38,104 nucleotides of DNA, taken from CAKZSB01 sp964646405 (GTDB lineage Bacteria; Pseudomonadota; Gammaproteobacteria; Granulosicoccales; Granulosicoccaceae). The notes under the pieces were generated by a model. The model did no database searches. It was not told where the DNA came from and was given only the letters and a program-made list of their open reading frames with translations. Positions 9,158-17,189 of the stretch are shown here, piece after piece. Every line of letters begins with the position of its first letter. Position 1 is the stretch's first letter. Where the stretch lies: contig CAZYDV010000018.1 in the NCBI GenBank assembly GCA_964646405.1, forward strand, positions 1-38,104, in the 5' to 3' direction. The position numbers and the translations under genes are program-made.

Positions 9158-10534
9158 TCACCTGCCAGATCGGAGGCTCTCCAGCCGTTTGGGGATATCG
9201 TCCTTTGCTTCAAAGACGAAGACTTTGCCTACTTTGTGATGTGACAATAGACCTAGCTCAGACAATTTGAGTAAGTCTGATCGTGCTGTCGGGTAGCTGA
9301 CGTTGTGAGAGTTTTTATGACTTTCAATAGTATATGTCTGGTAAGGGTGTCTGGCGGCATGTGTAATCACTGCTAGTTGTCGGTAGTTCAATTCCCTTGA
9401 GATCATAGTGTTGCCGAGCGTGGCTTCGATCTGCTTGATCTCGCCCGCTTTGCGTGCAAGATGCTCCTGCAGTTTGGCAATAGCGCGAATGATTACGCTG
9501 AGGTTGTAGTCGATGAAATAAGTCGTGTCGTTATCATCAGTTTCAGTGAACAGATATGCTTTTGCGTATTGGGCTGGGGCGTTTTTCAAGATAGAGGATA
9601 TTGAGATAAACTCCATTAGCCAGTAATCTTGCCTCGCCATCGACCAATAGAAGAGCGCGCGCGCGGTTCGTCCGTTGCCATCTACAAATGGATGATCGTA
9701 AGCGATCATGAAATGGAGCAGAATAGATCTGACCACGGGATGCATGAATCCGCTATCCGTTTCCGAGGAATTCGCAAACGCGCAAATCTTTTCCACGCGT
9801 CCCTCCAGATCATCGGCGTTTGGCGGTTTGTGAAGCAAAGTGTTGCTGGCGTTGTCATAAACGCCGATATCCTCGGACTCTAGACGGAATCTTCCCGCGG
9901 AAGAAGGGTCTTCGAGGGTGGCTTCAGTAACCTTTTGGTGGATTTCAAGTAATAAGTCTTTGCTTAAGGTGTGATCTCGGATCTCCCTAATGAAAGACAT
10001 TGCGCGATAGTTGTTGTATATCATGCGCTCGCTGGTGTCTCTGGGTTGCCTGCGTTCGCGCAACATTGCCTTGGCAACTTTGTAAGTTGTAGAAGCGCCT
10101 TCAAGCTGACTTGATGTAATGGACTCTTCTATCAGTGTTGTTGCCAGATAGCGGTTTCTGGTGCGCTCGTTGGTTACGTCCTCTGGAAGTTCCACTCTGC
10201 CACTGGCTTGTTGGTCGATTTGATGGAGACGGTGTTGTATTGGGTCTGTCAGCCAATAGACGAAATTTGCGCCTGACTTACTGTGAAACGGCAGCTTTCT
10301 ATAGGCGTTGGTGCGTCGGAACTTTGTTAAGATCCACCACACCTCGTGGCTGCTGACGCCCGCGGGCAAGGGCTTGTGCCTCAGCTTGTCCCAGTGAAGG
10401 TATTCGCCTGATCTATCTCTTCCGATGTCGGATGGCAGCAGCGCCAACATTTCCGACAGCTGGGCATCATGAGCCAGGTTAGTGCTTGCACCTAGAGCTG
10501 TGATTAGCTTCGGTGGAGGCGGTGGAATTTTCAT
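9158..10534 (-). CDS. Fic-domain protein (AMPylation-type transferase) with N-terminal inhibitory motif and C-terminal winged helix
   Basis: This 458-residue protein carries the Fic core HPFVDGNGRTAR at 281-292, matching HxFx(D/E)GNGRxxR with catalytic His281. SSQLEG at 141-146 fits the (S/T)xxxE(G/N) inhibitory motif upstream of the Fic core, as in self-inhibited class II Fic proteins. Residues about 380-450 look like a DNA-binding winged helix (SYPTARSDLLKLSELGLL). Fic proteins of this layout transfer AMP from ATP to hydroxyl side chains; the target is unknown. The N-terminus is Pro-rich. The gene and its upstream region look clearly poorer in G+C than the neighbours, which suggests horizontal acquisition. 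No separate antitoxin gene is visible. The winged helix and the repeats just upstream suggest self-regulation (inference). Confidence 0.92.
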   Translation of the reverse strand: MKIPPPPPKLITALGASTNLAHDAQLSEMLALLPSDIGRDRSGEYLHWDKLRHKPLPAGVSSHEVWWILTKFRRTNAYRKLPFHSKSGANFVYWLTDPIQHRLHQIDQQASGRVELPEDVTNERTRNRYLATTLIEESITSSQLEGASTTYKVAKAMLRERRQPRDTSERMIYNNYRAMSFIREIRDHTLSKDLLLEIHQKVTEATLEDPSSAGRFRLESEDIGVYDNASNTLLHKPPNADDLEGRVEKICAFANSSETDSGFMHPVVRSILLHFMIAYDHPFVDGNGRTARALFYWSMARQDYWLMEFISISSILKNAPAQYAKAYLFTETDDNDTTYFIDYNLSVIIRAIAKLQEHLARKAGEIKQIEATLGNTMISRELNYRQLAVITHAARHPYQTYTIESHKNSHNVSYPTARSDLLKLSELGLLSHHKVGKVFVFEAKDDIPKRLESLRSGR

Positions 10535-10555
10535 TGCGTGGATTTCTGAATGTCG

Positions 10556-10577
10556 AGTATAGATTTAGTATAGATTT
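10556..10577. repeat. Perfect tandem repeat of an 11-bp unit upstream of fic
   Basis: AGTATAGATTT occurs twice in perfect tandem, 10556-10566 and 10567-10577, ending 22 bases from the fic start codon. The 11-bp period is about one helical turn, so two bound proteins would sit on the same DNA face. It is a candidate operator for the winged helix of the Fic protein itself (inference). Confidence 0.6.
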
Positions 10578-10679
10578 TCAGAATATTTATACTTTATCAA
10601 TCTATAAATTTTGGCAAAAATTATAGCAAACTTATAGGTATTGCCGGATTTTACCCAATAAGATGTCTAGACAGCTTAA

Positions 10680-10699
10680 AATCTATCTACTGATAGATT
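10680..10699. promoter_or_regulatory. Palindromic candidate operator for the TetR regulator
   Basis: AATCTATC (10680-10687) and GATAGATT (10692-10699) form a perfect 8-bp inverted repeat with a 4-base spacer, centred about 43 bases before the TetR start codon. Size and position fit a TetR-family autoregulatory operator. The half-site resembles the octamers near fic, so one protein might act on both. Confidence 0.45.
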
Positions 10700-10732
10700 G
10701 TTTTCCGTTGTCTAATCCACTAAATTGTCACC

Positions 10733-11281
10733 ATGACAGATACCCGAACCCGGCTGTTGGACGCCGCTGAATCGAGCATGCGCGAGCGTGGCTACCACGC
10801 GGTGAGTTTCCGCGATCTCGCCGACTTGCTGGAGATCAAGAGTGCCAGTGTGCACTACCACTTTCGTCAAAAAGAGGATTTGGGCGTAGCGCTGGTGGAG
10901 CGGTATCAACAGCGGTTCTTTGAGGCGTTGGAGAAGCGCGCCGGCCAAAACGGCACCACGGCCAACAGCATTCAGGCCTTTTGCGCGACCTATCGTGCAT
11001 CTCTGGTCAGCAGTCAGCATTTATGTCTGTGCGCCATGCTCGGCGCAGAGTCTAAGGGGCTGCCGACCGAGGTCGCCGCTGTGGTCAATCGATTTTTTGC
11101 ATGCAATGTAGACTGGCTGCAGCAGCAAATTGAAGCGCCTGATAAAATCGCCCGCGCCCGTGCGCAGACCCTGCTATCCACGCTACAGGGCGCCATGATG
11201 CTCGCCAGCAGTATCGGTGATCACGCGGTGTTCGATAGTGCGGTCGAGTGCATGCTGGCGGATTGCGTGAAACCAGACTAG
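10733..11281 (+). CDS. TetR/AcrR-family transcriptional regulator
   Basis: The 182-residue protein starts with a typical TetR N-terminus, TRTRLLDAAESSMRERGY, followed by a helix-turn-helix at about 24-50 (VSFRDLADLLEIKSASVHYHF). The C-terminal half is a helical ligand-binding and dimerisation domain without a recognisable ligand signature. Proteins of this length usually repress their own promoter and a neighbouring operon until a small ligand binds. The amine oxidase gene begins 2 bases after the stop codon, so the two are almost surely one transcript. This makes an amine or its aldehyde product a possible inducer (inference). A palindrome just upstream is a plausible binding site. Confidence 0.92.
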   Translation: MTDTRTRLLDAAESSMRERGYHAVSFRDLADLLEIKSASVHYHFRQKEDLGVALVERYQQRFFEALEKRAGQNGTTANSIQAFCATYRASLVSSQHLCLCAMLGAESKGLPTEVAAVVNRFFACNVDWLQQQIEAPDKIARARAQTLLSTLQGAMMLASSIGDHAVFDSAVECMLADCVKPD

Positions 11282-11283
11282 AA

Positions 11284-12399
11284 ATGCAAAGGATGGCATC
11301 CACGCGAGTCGATGTGATAGTGGTTGGGGCTGGACTATCCGGCCTGGCAACCGCCTATCGCCTCTTGCAACACGGGCTGTCTGTCCGAGTGCTGGAGGCA
11401 ACCGGGCGCGTGGGTGGTCGCATTCACAGTTGTTACACAAACAATAATCAACGCTATCTTGGAGATCTTGGGCCAAGCTGGTGCTGGCCGGAATTCCAGC
11501 CTGTTGTGAGCCGCTGGCTTGACACACTCGGTATCGAGCGGCAACCGCAATATGTCGAAGGCCTGGCCGCGATTGAGCGTGATAGAAATTCGCCAGTGAT
11601 TCGATACGATTTACCGGTGCAGCACGGTATCAGTCGATTGACTGGCGGACCACAGGCGATCGTCGATGCTTTGAAGAATAAAATAGGGTCAGAGCGAATA
11701 GAGTGCGATTATCCCGTTCATGCGATAAAACGTTCTGGCAGTTGCCTCATCGTCTCAACAACCGATTCCCAGTTTGAACATGAGGCCGGACAGGTGGTCG
11801 TCGCTCTGCCACCTCGGCTGACCGGTCAGGACATCACATTCGAACCCTCGCTCGACAGCACGCGTATCGAACTGATGCACTGTGCGCCAACGTGGATGGC
11901 AGCGCAAGCCAAGGTGGTCGTGCAATACGCCAGGCCTTTCTGGCGAGACGCTGGTCTGTCCGGCAGGGTGGCAAGCCAGGTTGGGCCGCTGGTTGAGGTA
12001 CACGATCACAGTGGTCCCGATGGCGAACCCGCGGCGCTATTTGGCTTTGTCGGAGTGCCGGCGGCAGTCAGGCGCAACAACAGGGCATCGCTAAAAATGG
12101 CGATCATTGAGCAGTTGGTGCATTGCTTTGGTGAATCGGCTGCCAACCCTCAATCTCTGCACCTGCAGGATTGGGCGCTGGAGCGTCGTATTTGCGCCGA
12201 TGCTGATCGCACAACAAGCCCTTCGCATCCAGAAGTCCTGCCGGCAGCAATCCGCGAGTCGGCCTGGGATCGGCATTTGCACTTTGCCGGTGCCGAGTTG
12301 TCGACGGTGAGTCCGGGCTTGATTGAGGGTGCGCTACATGCAGCTGATACGGTGGTCAAAGCGATACTGCGTGCTGGTCAGTGCGATACGGATACCTAA
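11284..12399 (+). CDS. Flavin monoamine oxidase family protein
   Basis: The 371-residue protein has an N-terminal dinucleotide-binding motif, VVGAGLSGLATAYRLL (residues 13-28), followed by an acidic ribose-binding Glu and GRVGGRI, as in amine oxidases. The C-terminal FAD-contact segment, FAGAELSTVSPGLIEGALHAADTV, matches the family end. Such enzymes oxidise amines with O2, giving an imine or aldehyde plus H2O2. It is shorter than typical monoamine oxidases (about 450), and the substrate is unknown. The ATG at 11284 is preferred because it follows the TetR stop by 2 bases and leaves a short tail before the Rossmann fold. An upstream ATG at 11248 overlapping tetR and one at 11293 are alternatives, since no start has a strong ribosome-binding site. 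No signal peptide is seen. Confidence 0.88.
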   Translation: MQRMASTRVDVIVVGAGLSGLATAYRLLQHGLSVRVLEATGRVGGRIHSCYTNNNQRYLGDLGPSWCWPEFQPVVSRWLDTLGIERQPQYVEGLAAIERDRNSPVIRYDLPVQHGISRLTGGPQAIVDALKNKIGSERIECDYPVHAIKRSGSCLIVSTTDSQFEHEAGQVVVALPPRLTGQDITFEPSLDSTRIELMHCAPTWMAAQAKVVVQYARPFWRDAGLSGRVASQVGPLVEVHDHSGPDGEPAALFGFVGVPAAVRRNNRASLKMAIIEQLVHCFGESAANPQSLHLQDWALERRICADADRTTSPSHPEVLPAAIRESAWDRHLHFAGAELSTVSPGLIEGALHAADTVVKAILRAGQCDTDT

Positions 12400-12448
12400 C
12401 ACCAAAAGGTCGTTACAACCGCGTCGCTGTGCGTTGAAAGTGGGATCC

Positions 12449-14065
12449 TCAGCCAGAGCTGATACTTGATCCCTCATTCAACATCATGTCCGCGAGTTTC
12501 TCGCCGATCATGATGCACGGCGCATTGGTATTGCCGGACACGACTGTAGGCATGATGGATGCGTCGGCGACTCGAAGTCCTTTTATACCGTGGACTCGCA
12601 ACTCTGGATCGACCACGGCAAGTGAGTCTGTCCCCATCTTACAGGTGCCGCTGGGATGAAAAATCGTGTTGCCAAATTCGGCAATATAGCGGGCTAGATC
12701 GGCGTCGCTGGTCACTTCTTCGCCGGGTATGGCCTCGCGTTTGATCCACGGTTGTATCGCCGGCGTTTGTGCGACCTTTCTTATCAGGTGGAGTCCGTCG
12801 AGCATGGTTTGACGATCTGACTCGGTCGCCAGATAGTTGGGTTTTATCAATGGGTGTTGCGTCGGGTCGGTACTGTTGATGTGGACGCTGCCACGGCTTT
12901 CCGGGCGCATTTGACAGACCGATACGGTAAACCCCGGGTACTTGTGCAGCCCCTCGCCCGGTCGCGCCGCGCTGAACGGAATAAAGTGAAACTGTACGTC
13001 GGGACTGTCGAGCTCATGGCGTGTTTTAGCAAACACGCCAACCTGGCCTGCGCCAATTGTCAGTGGCCCTGTGCGGGTGAATGCGTAACGCATTCCCGCC
13101 CCCAGTTTGCGCCAGACGCTGTTCGCGACATCGTTGAGTGTTTCGCGTCGAGTGCATTCGTATACTACCCGGATCTGGTAGTGGTCCTGCAGGTTTTCGC
13201 CAACGCCCGGGAGATCGTGAAGCACCTCGACGCCCGCGTTTTGCAGCACATTGGCGGGTCCGATACCGGAGAGTTGCAATAGTTGTGGCGAATTGATGGC
13301 GCCACCGCAAACCACGACTTCAGCGCGTGCATGTGCCGTGACGGTTTGTCGGCCACGGCGGTAGCGAACACCGGTGGCGCGTTTGCCATCGAGAATAATC
13401 TGTTCTGCCAGTGCGTTGGTTTCGATCTGTAGATTGCTGCGTTGCCGCACGGGTTTGAGAAAGGCCACACCCGTACTGGCGCGCCGGCCCCTGCGTGTCA
13501 CTGTGAGTTGAAAATATCCGGCGCCCTCTTGTTCTGCGCCGTTGAAATCATCGTTGCGACGAATCTGCGCCTGCCCGCAAGCATCGATATACGCATCGGC
13601 CAGTGCACTTTGCATGGAATCGGTCACCTCCAGTGGTCCATCACTGCCATGCCACTGATTGCTGCCGCGTTGCTGATTTTCACTGCGAATAAAATACGGC
13701 AACACATCGTGATATCCCCAGCCGCTGTTGCCCAGTTGTTCCCAGTGATCGAAGTCTTCGGCCTGACCTCGAATGTACACCAGGCCGTTGATTGCGCTGG
13801 AGCCGCCCAATGTACGACCCCGGGGCCAGGTGATGCGCCGGTTACCGGTCGCCGGTTCTGCCTCGGTTTGATAATTCCAGCTCAATACCGGGTGCAGGAT
13901 GTTGCGGTAGTAGCCAATGGGAATATGGATCCACGGATTGCGATCGGGCGGTCCGGCTTCGAGCAGCAATACACGATGTTCGGCCGACAGGCGATTCGCC
14001 AGCACCGCACCGGTGGAACCTGCGCCTACAATGATGTAGTCGAAGGTGGCATTGTCATCGCTCAC
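12449..14065 (-). CDS. GMC-family flavin alcohol dehydrogenase (choline-dehydrogenase-like)
   Basis: The 538-residue protein has FAD-binding GAGSTG at 14-19, GMC signature 1 (RGRTLGGSSAINGLVYIRG, about 82-100), signature 2 (GGAINSPQLLQLSGIGP, about 254-270), and the catalytic His470 in FHPSGTCKMG paired with Asn514 in GNTNAP. The 44-residue His-Asn spacing matches choline oxidase. Enzymes of this type oxidise primary alcohols to aldehydes and usually pass electrons to quinones or O2. The start is a GTG at 14065. It is the last gene of a six-gene minus-strand run, 52 bases after the ABC-2 permease stop. This links an alcohol oxidation to the two ABC transporters. Its substrate is not evident; choline dehydrogenase proper is only one possibility. 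Confidence 0.93.
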   Translation of the reverse strand: MSDDNATFDYIIVGAGSTGAVLANRLSAEHRVLLLEAGPPDRNPWIHIPIGYYRNILHPVLSWNYQTEAEPATGNRRITWPRGRTLGGSSAINGLVYIRGQAEDFDHWEQLGNSGWGYHDVLPYFIRSENQQRGSNQWHGSDGPLEVTDSMQSALADAYIDACGQAQIRRNDDFNGAEQEGAGYFQLTVTRRGRRASTGVAFLKPVRQRSNLQIETNALAEQIILDGKRATGVRYRRGRQTVTAHARAEVVVCGGAINSPQLLQLSGIGPANVLQNAGVEVLHDLPGVGENLQDHYQIRVVYECTRRETLNDVANSVWRKLGAGMRYAFTRTGPLTIGAGQVGVFAKTRHELDSPDVQFHFIPFSAARPGEGLHKYPGFTVSVCQMRPESRGSVHINSTDPTQHPLIKPNYLATESDRQTMLDGLHLIRKVAQTPAIQPWIKREAIPGEEVTSDADLARYIAEFGNTIFHPSGTCKMGTDSLAVVDPELRVHGIKGLRVADASIMPTVVSGNTNAPCIMIGEKLADMMLNEGSSISSG

Positions 14066-14117
14066 TTTGATTGCCCATCGTTGTCAACTCACAGCCGGAT
14101 TGCACACAGCGCGCTGC

Positions 14118-14942
14118 TTAGGGTTTGCGAATCTTACGTACCGCGCCTCGCTGAGGATCGTAGCCGCGAATGGCAAAAAACATGGCGACTATTAACGTTG
14201 CAGCGACCACCGCAAAGGACAGCCAGTTGAATTTGCCATAAAACGCGAAGCGAATCAGTTCGACGGCGTGGGTAAACGGATTGATATTGGCAAGATAGTA
14301 AATAATCAACGCGCCGGACTCCTGCAACTTCCACAGCGGATACAGTGCACTGGAAATGAAGAACATCGGAAAAATGACAAAGTTCATCGTGCCGGCAAAG
14401 TTCTCCAGCTGTTTGACATAAACGGACAATACCAGGCCAATCGCGCCAAGCATTAGCGCAGCCAGCAACATGGCCGGCAACGCGGTCAGCCAGCCCAGCA
14501 ACGGTACGTCCAGCTGAATAATCAGACAGATGATTAGAAAGGCGTAAGCCTGCAATATCGACAATACGGCACCGGCCATCAGTTTGCAGGTCAATAGATA
14601 CCAGCGTGGCAAGGGGGCGGTCAGCAGCAGACGCATGATGCCCATTTCACGGTCGTAGACCATCGCCAGCGACGATTGCATGCCATTAAACAACAGCACG
14701 ATACCGATCAGCCCAGGTACGATGTAGACCTGATACGGAATGTAGGTTTCGTAGGGCTCGATGATCGAGACGCCCAGTACATTCTGAAAACCTGCGGCAA
14801 AAACCAGCAGCCACAGGCTTGGGCGCACCAGCGCCGAAAATAACCGACCTTTCTGATTCCACAGTTTAAACACCTCACGTGCAGCAACCGCAATCAGGCC
14901 TTGCGCTGCGTGGGACAGACTGATTCTTGATTGGCTGCTCAT
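14118..14942 (-). CDS. ABC-2 type exporter permease, PedC-like (alcohol-dehydrogenase-associated)
   Basis: The 274-residue inner-membrane protein has about six hydrophobic segments and the ABC-2 layout, including NPFTHAVELIRFAFYG near the end. From memory, segments such as RPSLWLLVFAAGFQNVLGVS, ETYIPYQVYIVPGL, LLFNGMQSSLAMVYDREMG and FVIFPMFFISSALYPLW closely resemble the permease family linked to PQQ-dependent alcohol dehydrogenase systems (PedC type). The ATG overlaps the stop of the upstream ATPase gene by 4 bases, indicating translational coupling. With that ATPase it should export a small molecule from the cytoplasm; the substrate of this family is not established. No PQQ alcohol dehydrogenase is in the window. 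Confidence 0.88.
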   Translation of the reverse strand: MSSQSRISLSHAAQGLIAVAAREVFKLWNQKGRLFSALVRPSLWLLVFAAGFQNVLGVSIIEPYETYIPYQVYIVPGLIGIVLLFNGMQSSLAMVYDREMGIMRLLLTAPLPRWYLLTCKLMAGAVLSILQAYAFLIICLIIQLDVPLLGWLTALPAMLLAALMLGAIGLVLSVYVKQLENFAGTMNFVIFPMFFISSALYPLWKLQESGALIIYYLANINPFTHAVELIRFAFYGKFNWLSFAVVAATLIVAMFFAIRGYDPQRGAVRKIRKP

Positions 14943-15661
14943 GTTGTCATCGCTGTGAAGGCGGCGGACAGGTTGGTCTCTGCAGTTTGTGCAATGACGG
15001 CTGCGGGCGTATCGTGCTGCAGGATGTCGCCGCGGTGAAGCACGATTACCCGGTCTGCAGCATCGGCTTCATCGACCAGGTGTGTCGCCCACAATACGGC
15101 AGTCCCGTTTTCGTGACACAGGCTGCGCACCTCGGATACCAGCGTTTGGCGAGAGGCGGGGTCGAGACCGACCGTGGCTTCATCCATCAGCAGCAATTTC
15201 GGCTCGGCCAGCAGCGCCCGCGCCAACTCGACTTTGCGACGATTGCCGCCGCTGAGTTCACGACACAGTCGATTGGCGTCCTGCAGCAGTCCGGCGCGGT
15301 CGAGTTCCTGATCGATCCGGTGGGTGCGATTGCTGCCACCAATGCCATGCAGGCTTGCATGGAATTTCAGATTGGCGCGCACGCTCATATCCAGATCAAG
15401 CGTGGCCTGTTGAAAAACCACACCCAGTCTTGCCAATACGGCCACCGGTTCTTTGGCAATATCGAAACCATCGACAGAAATCGTGCCGGAGTCGGCTGCG
15501 AATAACCCGGTCAGCAACTGAAACAGGGTAGTCTTGCCGGCGCCGTTGGGGCCCAGCAGCGCGACGAAAGCGCCGGCTGAAATGTCGAAGCTCACGCCTT
15601 TGAGTGCGACGTTGTCACCGTAGGCTTTGACGACATTATCGACGCGCAGTACTTCGCTCAT
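14939..15661 (-). CDS. ABC-2 exporter ATPase, PQQ-alcohol-dehydrogenase-system type
   Basis: The 240-residue nucleotide-binding protein has Walker A LLGPNGAGKTTLFQLLTG (about 34-51), signature LSGGNRRKVELARALL and Walker B LLLMDEATVGLD. Phrases such as LGVVFQQATLDLDMSVRANL and AVLWATHLVDEADAADRVIV match, from memory, the ATPase family annotated with PQQ-dependent alcohol dehydrogenase clusters. It powers the adjacent ABC-2 permease. The ATG at 15661 overlaps the preceding ATPase stop by 4 bases and its own stop overlaps the permease start by 4, so the genes are translationally chained. General ATPase assignment is certain; the subfamily rests on remembered sequence. Confidence 0.9.
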   Translation of the reverse strand: MSEVLRVDNVVKAYGDNVALKGVSFDISAGAFVALLGPNGAGKTTLFQLLTGLFAADSGTISVDGFDIAKEPVAVLARLGVVFQQATLDLDMSVRANLKFHASLHGIGGSNRTHRIDQELDRAGLLQDANRLCRELSGGNRRKVELARALLAEPKLLLMDEATVGLDPASRQTLVSEVRSLCHENGTAVLWATHLVDEADAADRVIVLHRGDILQHDTPAAVIAQTAETNLSAAFTAMTT

Positions 15662-16413
15662 GAAGAATCCCGATTGTGTTCAATACCGCGCAGAATGTCC
15701 GGGTGTCGGCTCAGCAGATCTCGGCGCAATTGCCGGATGTTGTCATCATCCAGGCTGCGTGGGCGGGGCAGATCAACCGCTATTTCCAGCACTGGCGTTC
15801 CTGGATTGGCGGAGAAAAAGATCACCCGGTCTGCGACACAGAGTGCCTCATTAAAATCGTGTGTGACGAAAATAACCAGCGGTTTGTCGGCCTGCCACAG
15901 CTCGAACATCTGCGAACGCAGTAGTTCGGCCGTGGGTTGATCCAGCGATACAAAAGGTTCATCCATCAGCAACAGTTGCGGTCGCACCGAAAAGGCGCGT
16001 GCCAGTGCCACTCGGCGCTGCATGCCGCCCGAAAGCTGTCCGGAGAATTTATCTGCCGATGCTGCCAGGCCCACGCGTTCGAGTAGCTCGTTTGCCGTGT
16101 GGTCTGCATCGTCGCCGTTGAGGACCAGACTGATATTGTCTCGTGCGCTCAGCCACGGCATCAGCCGCGGCGATTGAAATACGTATCCAGTACCTGGCTG
16201 CATGGCGCGGCCGTTCTCATCGGAGAATGTAACATTGCCTTTGAGCGGTTTCATCAGTCCGCCGATGATATTCAGCAATGTACTTTTGCCGGCACCGGAT
16301 GGCCCGACCAGCGTGACAATTTCACCCGCGCCGGTGTTGATATTGACATCGCGCAGAACCACATCGCCACGATTGCTGTAACGATGCTCCTCGATCTTGA
16401 TGGAAAGCTTCAT
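15658..16413 (-). CDS. ABC importer ATPase, nitrate/sulfonate/taurine type
   Basis: The 251-residue ATPase has Walker A LVGPSGAGKSTLLNIIGG, signature LSGGMQRRVALARA and Walker B LLLMDEPFVSLD, with VTHDFNEAL after the H-loop, typical of the SsuB/TauB/NrtD group. It energises the adjacent SsuC/TauC-like permease in the inner membrane. The start was moved to the ATG at 16413, since it forms a 4-base ATGA overlap with the permease stop; a GTG at 16425 in the same frame is the alternative. It is third in the operon. Confidence 0.92.
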   Translation of the reverse strand: MKLSIKIEEHRYSNRGDVVLRDVNINTGAGEIVTLVGPSGAGKSTLLNIIGGLMKPLKGNVTFSDENGRAMQPGTGYVFQSPRLMPWLSARDNISLVLNGDDADHTANELLERVGLAASADKFSGQLSGGMQRRVALARAFSVRPQLLLMDEPFVSLDQPTAELLRSQMFELWQADKPLVIFVTHDFNEALCVADRVIFFSANPGTPVLEIAVDLPRPRSLDDDNIRQLRRDLLSRHPDILRGIEHNRDSS

Positions 16414-17174
16414 GCGCTGCGCCACCGATTGGCACGACGTTCCAGCGGCTGCACCAACAGAAACTCGATCGCCATGATGATGGCGGCAAAACTGATGGTG
16501 TAGGCGAGGATGCTTTTGATATCGAAGAACTGGAAGAACATACCCAGTTGAAAGCCCACGCCATTGCTGCGGCCCAGCAGTTCGACCACCAGCACAATCT
16601 TCCAGATCAGTGATAAACCGGAACGCGCGGCGGCCATCAGGTAGGGGTATAGCTGTGGCAGATAGACTTTTGTCAGTGTTCGGGTGCGTGGCAGTCGATA
16701 GGCGCGAGCCACATCCAGCAACTCGCGGTCGATCGCTTTGGCACCTTCGCGCACCGTCACCATGACAGTGGGGATTTTATTGATCGCCACTGCGACCACG
16801 GCAGCCGTTTCATTCAGCCCGATCCACAGATAGCACAGGACAATCGTCACCAGGGCCGGAATGTTCAGACCGAGAATCAGGATCGAATCGAGCGTGGTAT
16901 CGACCGTGACCGAGCGCCCCATCCAGAACCCCAGCAACGTGCCGATGGCCATCGCGAGGGCAAACGCGATCAAAACTCGACGCAATGTGACGAGCAGGCT
17001 CTCGAGCAGTTCGCCTTCAGTCAGATGTTCCCACAGGCTTTGCAGCACCAGCAGGGGTGCCGGCAGTGAATCGGCATCGTTGATGAGAATCGATCCCACC
17101 TGCCAGGCAGCGACAAAAGCAACGATTGAGAACAGGCGCAGCACTCTGCGCCGGTTTGCCTGCTGCGCGGACAT
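16410..17174 (-). CDS. ABC importer permease, nitrate/sulfonate/taurine type
   Basis: The 254-residue inner-membrane protein has about six membrane segments and the cytoplasmic EAA loop (REGAKAIDRELLDVARAYRL then LPQLYPYLMAAARSGL), as in SsuC/TauC/NrtB permeases. It pairs with the ATPase that starts inside its stop codon and the binding protein whose stop lies 15 bases upstream. Substrates of this group include sulfonates, nitrate, thiamine precursors and various organic anions, so the cargo cannot be named. Confidence 0.92.
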   Translation of the reverse strand: MSAQQANRRRVLRLFSIVAFVAAWQVGSILINDADSLPAPLLVLQSLWEHLTEGELLESLLVTLRRVLIAFALAMAIGTLLGFWMGRSVTVDTTLDSILILGLNIPALVTIVLCYLWIGLNETAAVVAVAINKIPTVMVTVREGAKAIDRELLDVARAYRLPRTRTLTKVYLPQLYPYLMAAARSGLSLIWKIVLVVELLGRSNGVGFQLGMFFQFFDIKSILAYTISFAAIIMAIEFLLVQPLERRANRWRSA

Positions 17175-17189
17175 CGACCGGTCGCGGGT

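Larger units (their letters stand above)
10535..10732. promoter_or_regulatory. A+T-rich divergent control region between fic and the TetR gene
   Basis: This 198-base region is strongly A+T-rich and contains several copies of the octamer TATAGATT: plus-strand copies at 10558-10565 and 10569-10576, and the inverted form AATCTATA at 10599-10606. A related perfect palindrome lies at 10680-10699, and a separate perfect 10-bp palindrome, TGTCTAGACA, at 10664-10673. It must hold the promoters of both divergent genes. I could not assign -35/-10 pairs with confidence. Confidence 0.55.
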
